A stretch of 47,608 nt of DNA, taken from the NCBI GenBank assembly GCA_020723845.1, contig DYIC01000008.1:1-47608 (forward strand), read 5' to 3'. The stretch comes from Hydrogenophaga sp. GTDB taxonomy: Bacteria > Pseudomonadota > Gammaproteobacteria > Burkholderiales > Burkholderiaceae_C. Under the pieces are notes generated by a model that saw only the letters and a program-made list of their open reading frames with translations, did not search any database and was not told the DNA's origin. This document shows, piece by piece, positions 45,357-47,608 of the stretch. Each line of letters starts with the position of its first letter. Within the stretch, counting starts at the first letter, position 1. Position numbers and translations under genes: made by a program.

Positions 45357-46789
45357 GCGCGGTGTGCATCATGGTCTGGGGTACCTCCAGTGGTGCGGGC
45401 AAGAGCTGGCTGGCCACGGCGCTGTGCCGGTACTACGCGCGGCGCGGTTGGCGCGTGGCCCCGTTCAAGGCGCAAAACATGAGCAACAATGCCCGCGTGG
45501 TGGCCGGGGGTGAGATGGGGGCGGCGCAGTATTTTCAAGCGCTGGCGGCGGGGGTCGAGCCCGACGTGCGCATGAACCCGGTGCTGCTCAAGCCCGAGGC
45601 CGACACGCGCAGCCAGGTGGTGGTGTGGGGCCAGGTCGATGCCGCGCTGAGCGCCATGCCATGGCGGCAGCGCAGCGCTGCCCTATGGCCGCGGGTGCAG
45701 GCGGCGCTGGATGAGCTGCGCGCGCGCCATCAGGTCGTCGTCATCGAAGGCGCAGGGTCCCCGGCCGAGATCAACCTGCAGCCCAGCGACATCGTCAACC
45801 TGCGGGTGGCCGCGCATGCCGATGCGCGTTGCCTCTTGGTCAGCGACATCGACCGTGGCGGTGCTTTCGCCCACTTGTACGGCACCTGGGCCTTGCTGCC
45901 GCCGGATCAGCGCGCGCGCTTGCGTGGGTTCGTGCTCAACAAATTTCGCGGCGACCCCGCGCTGCTGGCCCCGGCGCCCGAGCAACTGCACGCACTGACC
46001 GGGGTGCCTACGCTGGGGGTGCTGCCGTTGTGGCGCGACCACGGCCTGCCGGAAGAGGACGGCGTTTTCGACGACCGCGCGCGGGGCGACGGGTCGGCAC
46101 GGCAGACGGTCGCCATCGTGGCCTACCCGCGCATCAGCAACCTGGATGAGTTTCAGCCCCTGACCCGCGTGCCGGGCCTGCGCGTGGTGTGGGCGCGCAC
46201 GCCCGCCGACTGCACCGGTGCGGACTGGATCATTCTGCCGGGTTCCAAGGCCACGGCGGCCGACCTGGCTTGGCTGCGCGCGCAGGGGCTCGATCACGCC
46301 GTCGTCGCGCACGCACGCGCGGGACGCGCGGTGTTGGGCATCTGCGGCGGTCTGCAGATGCTGGGTGAGGCGCTCATCGACCCGCATGGCATCGACGGCA
46401 ACGCGGCCGGGCTGGGGCTGCTGCCGCTGGTGACCGTCTTTGCCCTGGACAAGACGGTGCAGCGCGCCGAGGCCACCTTCGGCACGTTGGGCGCGCCGTG
46501 GTCGGCGCTGTCGGGTGTGGCCGTGCGCGGTTATGAAATCCACCACGGTCAGACCGCGATCCACCCCGCCCTGGCAGGGCAGGGTCGCGAGGTGCTGCCC
46601 GGGCTGGTCTGGCAGAGCGCCGACGGGTGCGTGCTCGGTTGCTACCTGCACGGCCTGTTCGAAAATGACGCCGTCCTGCGCGCCCTGTGGGGCACCGGCG
46701 TGCCGTCGCTGGCATCGGTTTTCGACGCGTTGGCCGACACGGTGCAAGCGCACCTCGGGGCCGACACGCTGGATCGTTTGTTGACTTGA
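45353..46789 (+). CDS. cobQ: Cobyric acid synthase
   Basis: A 478-residue CobQ/CbiP that amidates the b, d, e and g side chains of adenosylcobyrinate a,c-diamide using glutamine and ATP. The N-terminal synthetase domain has WGTSSGAGKSWLATALCRYY (residues 9-28), FKAQNMSNNARVV near 38-50 and VSDIDRGGAFAHLYGT near 163-178. The C-terminal triad-type amidotransferase domain has Cys331 in VLGICGGLQMLG and GCYLHGLFEND near the end with the conserved histidine. GGGGAGG precedes the ATG, which overlaps the cobC stop. Full-length and intact. Confidence 0.96.
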   Translation: MSAVCIMVWGTSSGAGKSWLATALCRYYARRGWRVAPFKAQNMSNNARVVAGGEMGAAQYFQALAAGVEPDVRMNPVLLKPEADTRSQVVVWGQVDAALSAMPWRQRSAALWPRVQAALDELRARHQVVVIEGAGSPAEINLQPSDIVNLRVAAHADARCLLVSDIDRGGAFAHLYGTWALLPPDQRARLRGFVLNKFRGDPALLAPAPEQLHALTGVPTLGVLPLWRDHGLPEEDGVFDDRARGDGSARQTVAIVAYPRISNLDEFQPLTRVPGLRVVWARTPADCTGADWIILPGSKATAADLAWLRAQGLDHAVVAHARAGRAVLGICGGLQMLGEALIDPHGIDGNAAGLGLLPLVTVFALDKTVQRAEATFGTLGAPWSALSGVAVRGYEIHHGQTAIHPALAGQGREVLPGLVWQSADGCVLGCYLHGLFENDAVLRALWGTGVPSLASVFDALADTVQAHLGADTLDRLLT

Positions 46790-46799
46790 AGGAAAGCCC

Positions 46800-47608
46800 A
46801 TGAGCCTGTCATTGCCCACCATCGACGACATCGACGACACCGTCCTTGCGGCGCGCCTGCAGCGCGCGCTGGACGACAAGACCAAGCCCCAGGGGTCGCT
46901 GGGACGGTTGGAGGCGCTGGCCCTGCGCATCGGACTGATTTTGGGCACCGGCGCACCCACGCTGCAGGCGCCGCAGTTGGTGGTATGCGCCGCCGATCAC
47001 GGGCTGGCGGCGCACGGCGTGTCGGCCTATCCCAGCGATGTGACGTGGCAGATGGTGGAAAACTTTCTGGCCGGGGGCGCGGCGGTGAGCGTGCTGGCGC
47101 GCCAACACGGGTTGGCGCTGACCGTCGTGGACTGCGGCGTGCGGCACGACTTCGCGCTGCGGCCGGGATTGCGGCACGCCAAGATCGCCCCTGGCAGCGC
47201 CGACGCGCTGCAGGGCCCGGCCATGAGCATGGCCCAGTGCGAGGCGGCGCTTGCCAACGGCATGGCGCTGGTGCGTGATTTGCCCGGCAATGTGGTACTG
47301 CTGGGCGAGATGGGCATCGGCAACACCTCGGCGGCCTCACTGTTGATGAGCCGCTTGACGGGGCTCGACATCGCCGACTGCACCGGCGCGGGCACGGGCC
47401 TGGACGCAGCGGGCGTGCAGCGCAAGATCGCGCTGCTGCGCCAGGTGCTGGCGCGCCACGCGACGGCGCACGAGCCGCTGGCCGCACTGGCGGCCCTGGG
47501 GGGCTTCGAGATCGCGACCCTGGTGGGTGTCGTGCTGCAGGCTGCGGCCGAGCGGCGTGTGATCGTGGTCGATGGTTTCATCACCACTGCGGCGGTGCTG
47601 GTGGCCGC
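46800..47608 (+). CDS. cobT: Nicotinate-nucleotide:dimethylbenzimidazole phosphoribosyltransferase (3' end cut)
   Basis: About 269 N-terminal residues of CobT (CobU in P. denitrificans naming), which makes alpha-ribazole phosphate from DMB and nicotinate mononucleotide. It has DDKTKPQGSLGRLEALALRI near residues 25-44, VVCAADHGLAAHGVSAYPSD near 61-80, VVDCGVRHDF, and GEMGIGNTSAASLL near 170-183. The catalytic C-terminal glutamate of the family would lie beyond the window. AAGGAAAG precedes the ATG. It uses the DMB made by the BluB domain encoded earlier in the same operon. The frame is open to the last base. Confidence 0.94.
   Translation, partial: MSLSLPTIDDIDDTVLAARLQRALDDKTKPQGSLGRLEALALRIGLILGTGAPTLQAPQLVVCAADHGLAAHGVSAYPSDVTWQMVENFLAGGAAVSVLARQHGLALTVVDCGVRHDFALRPGLRHAKIAPGSADALQGPAMSMAQCEAALANGMALVRDLPGNVVLLGEMGIGNTSAASLLMSRLTGLDIADCTGAGTGLDAAGVQRKIALLRQVLARHATAHEPLAALAALGGFEIATLVGVVLQAAAERRVIVVDGFITTAAVLVA

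Noticed and set aside
1-47608. Search by eye for tRNA, rRNA, CRISPR arrays, insertion sequences and attachment sites
   Set aside because: No cloverleaf, spaced repeats, transposase or integrase frames, or flanking duplications were seen; gene spacing leaves little room for them.

Overview
The window is GC-rich, densely coded DNA that reads as a chromosome segment of a Burkholderiales betaproteobacterium. The evidence is the fused kinase-acetyltransferase form of ArgA, the lptF/lptG pair divergent from pepA-holC, a SWIB-domain protein with a lysine/alanine-rich tail, and a zapA locus followed by 6S RNA. A Comamonadaceae or Rubrivivax-type relative is plausible, but no genus can be fixed from this sequence. 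I see no mobile elements, tRNAs, rRNAs or CRISPR arrays.

Region 1 (1-18181) is housekeeping and runs on both strands. In order it holds a partial NhaR-like LysR regulator divergent from terC, argA divergent from hrpA, and a leftward lptF-lptG-cysB-aminotransferase string. These are followed by pepA-holC-small protein, a branched-chain amino-acid binding lipoprotein, a SWIB protein, rraA, a TauE/SafE permease, a 6S RNA gene not called by any ORF, and zapA with a ZapB-like partner.

Region 2 (18190 to the right edge) is one almost gapless aerobic vitamin B12 locus of about 29 kb. It opens with a promoter, an adenosylcobalamin riboswitch and a candidate expression platform. The order is btuB, cobB, a bluB-btuF fusion, cobU, btuF, btuC, btuD, bioB, cbiM, cobA, cobG, cobH, cobI, cobJ, [cobK on the opposite strand], cobL, cobM, cobF, cobO, cobW, cobN, a ChlI-like ATPase, a short VWA protein, cobD (cbiB), cobC, cobQ and cobT (cut by the window edge). 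Many junctions are ATGA, GTGA or TGATG overlaps, so translational coupling along one transcript is likely.

Together these genes cover outer- and inner-membrane corrinoid uptake, probable cobalt uptake, and the oxygen-dependent ring contraction (CobG, CobF). They also cover cobalt insertion by CobN with ChlI/VWA helpers, adenosylation, amidation, aminopropanol attachment, nucleotide-loop activation and lower-ligand (DMB) synthesis. Cobalamin synthase (cobS/cobV), the co(II)yrinate reductase CobR, CobE and the alpha-ribazole phosphatase are not seen; some may lie past the right edge.

The least ordinary points are the BluB fused to a signal-less BtuF-like domain, a canonical biotin synthase inside the B12 operon, an orphan CbiM, the antisense cobK that overlaps both its neighbours, and the minimal VWA chelatase subunit.
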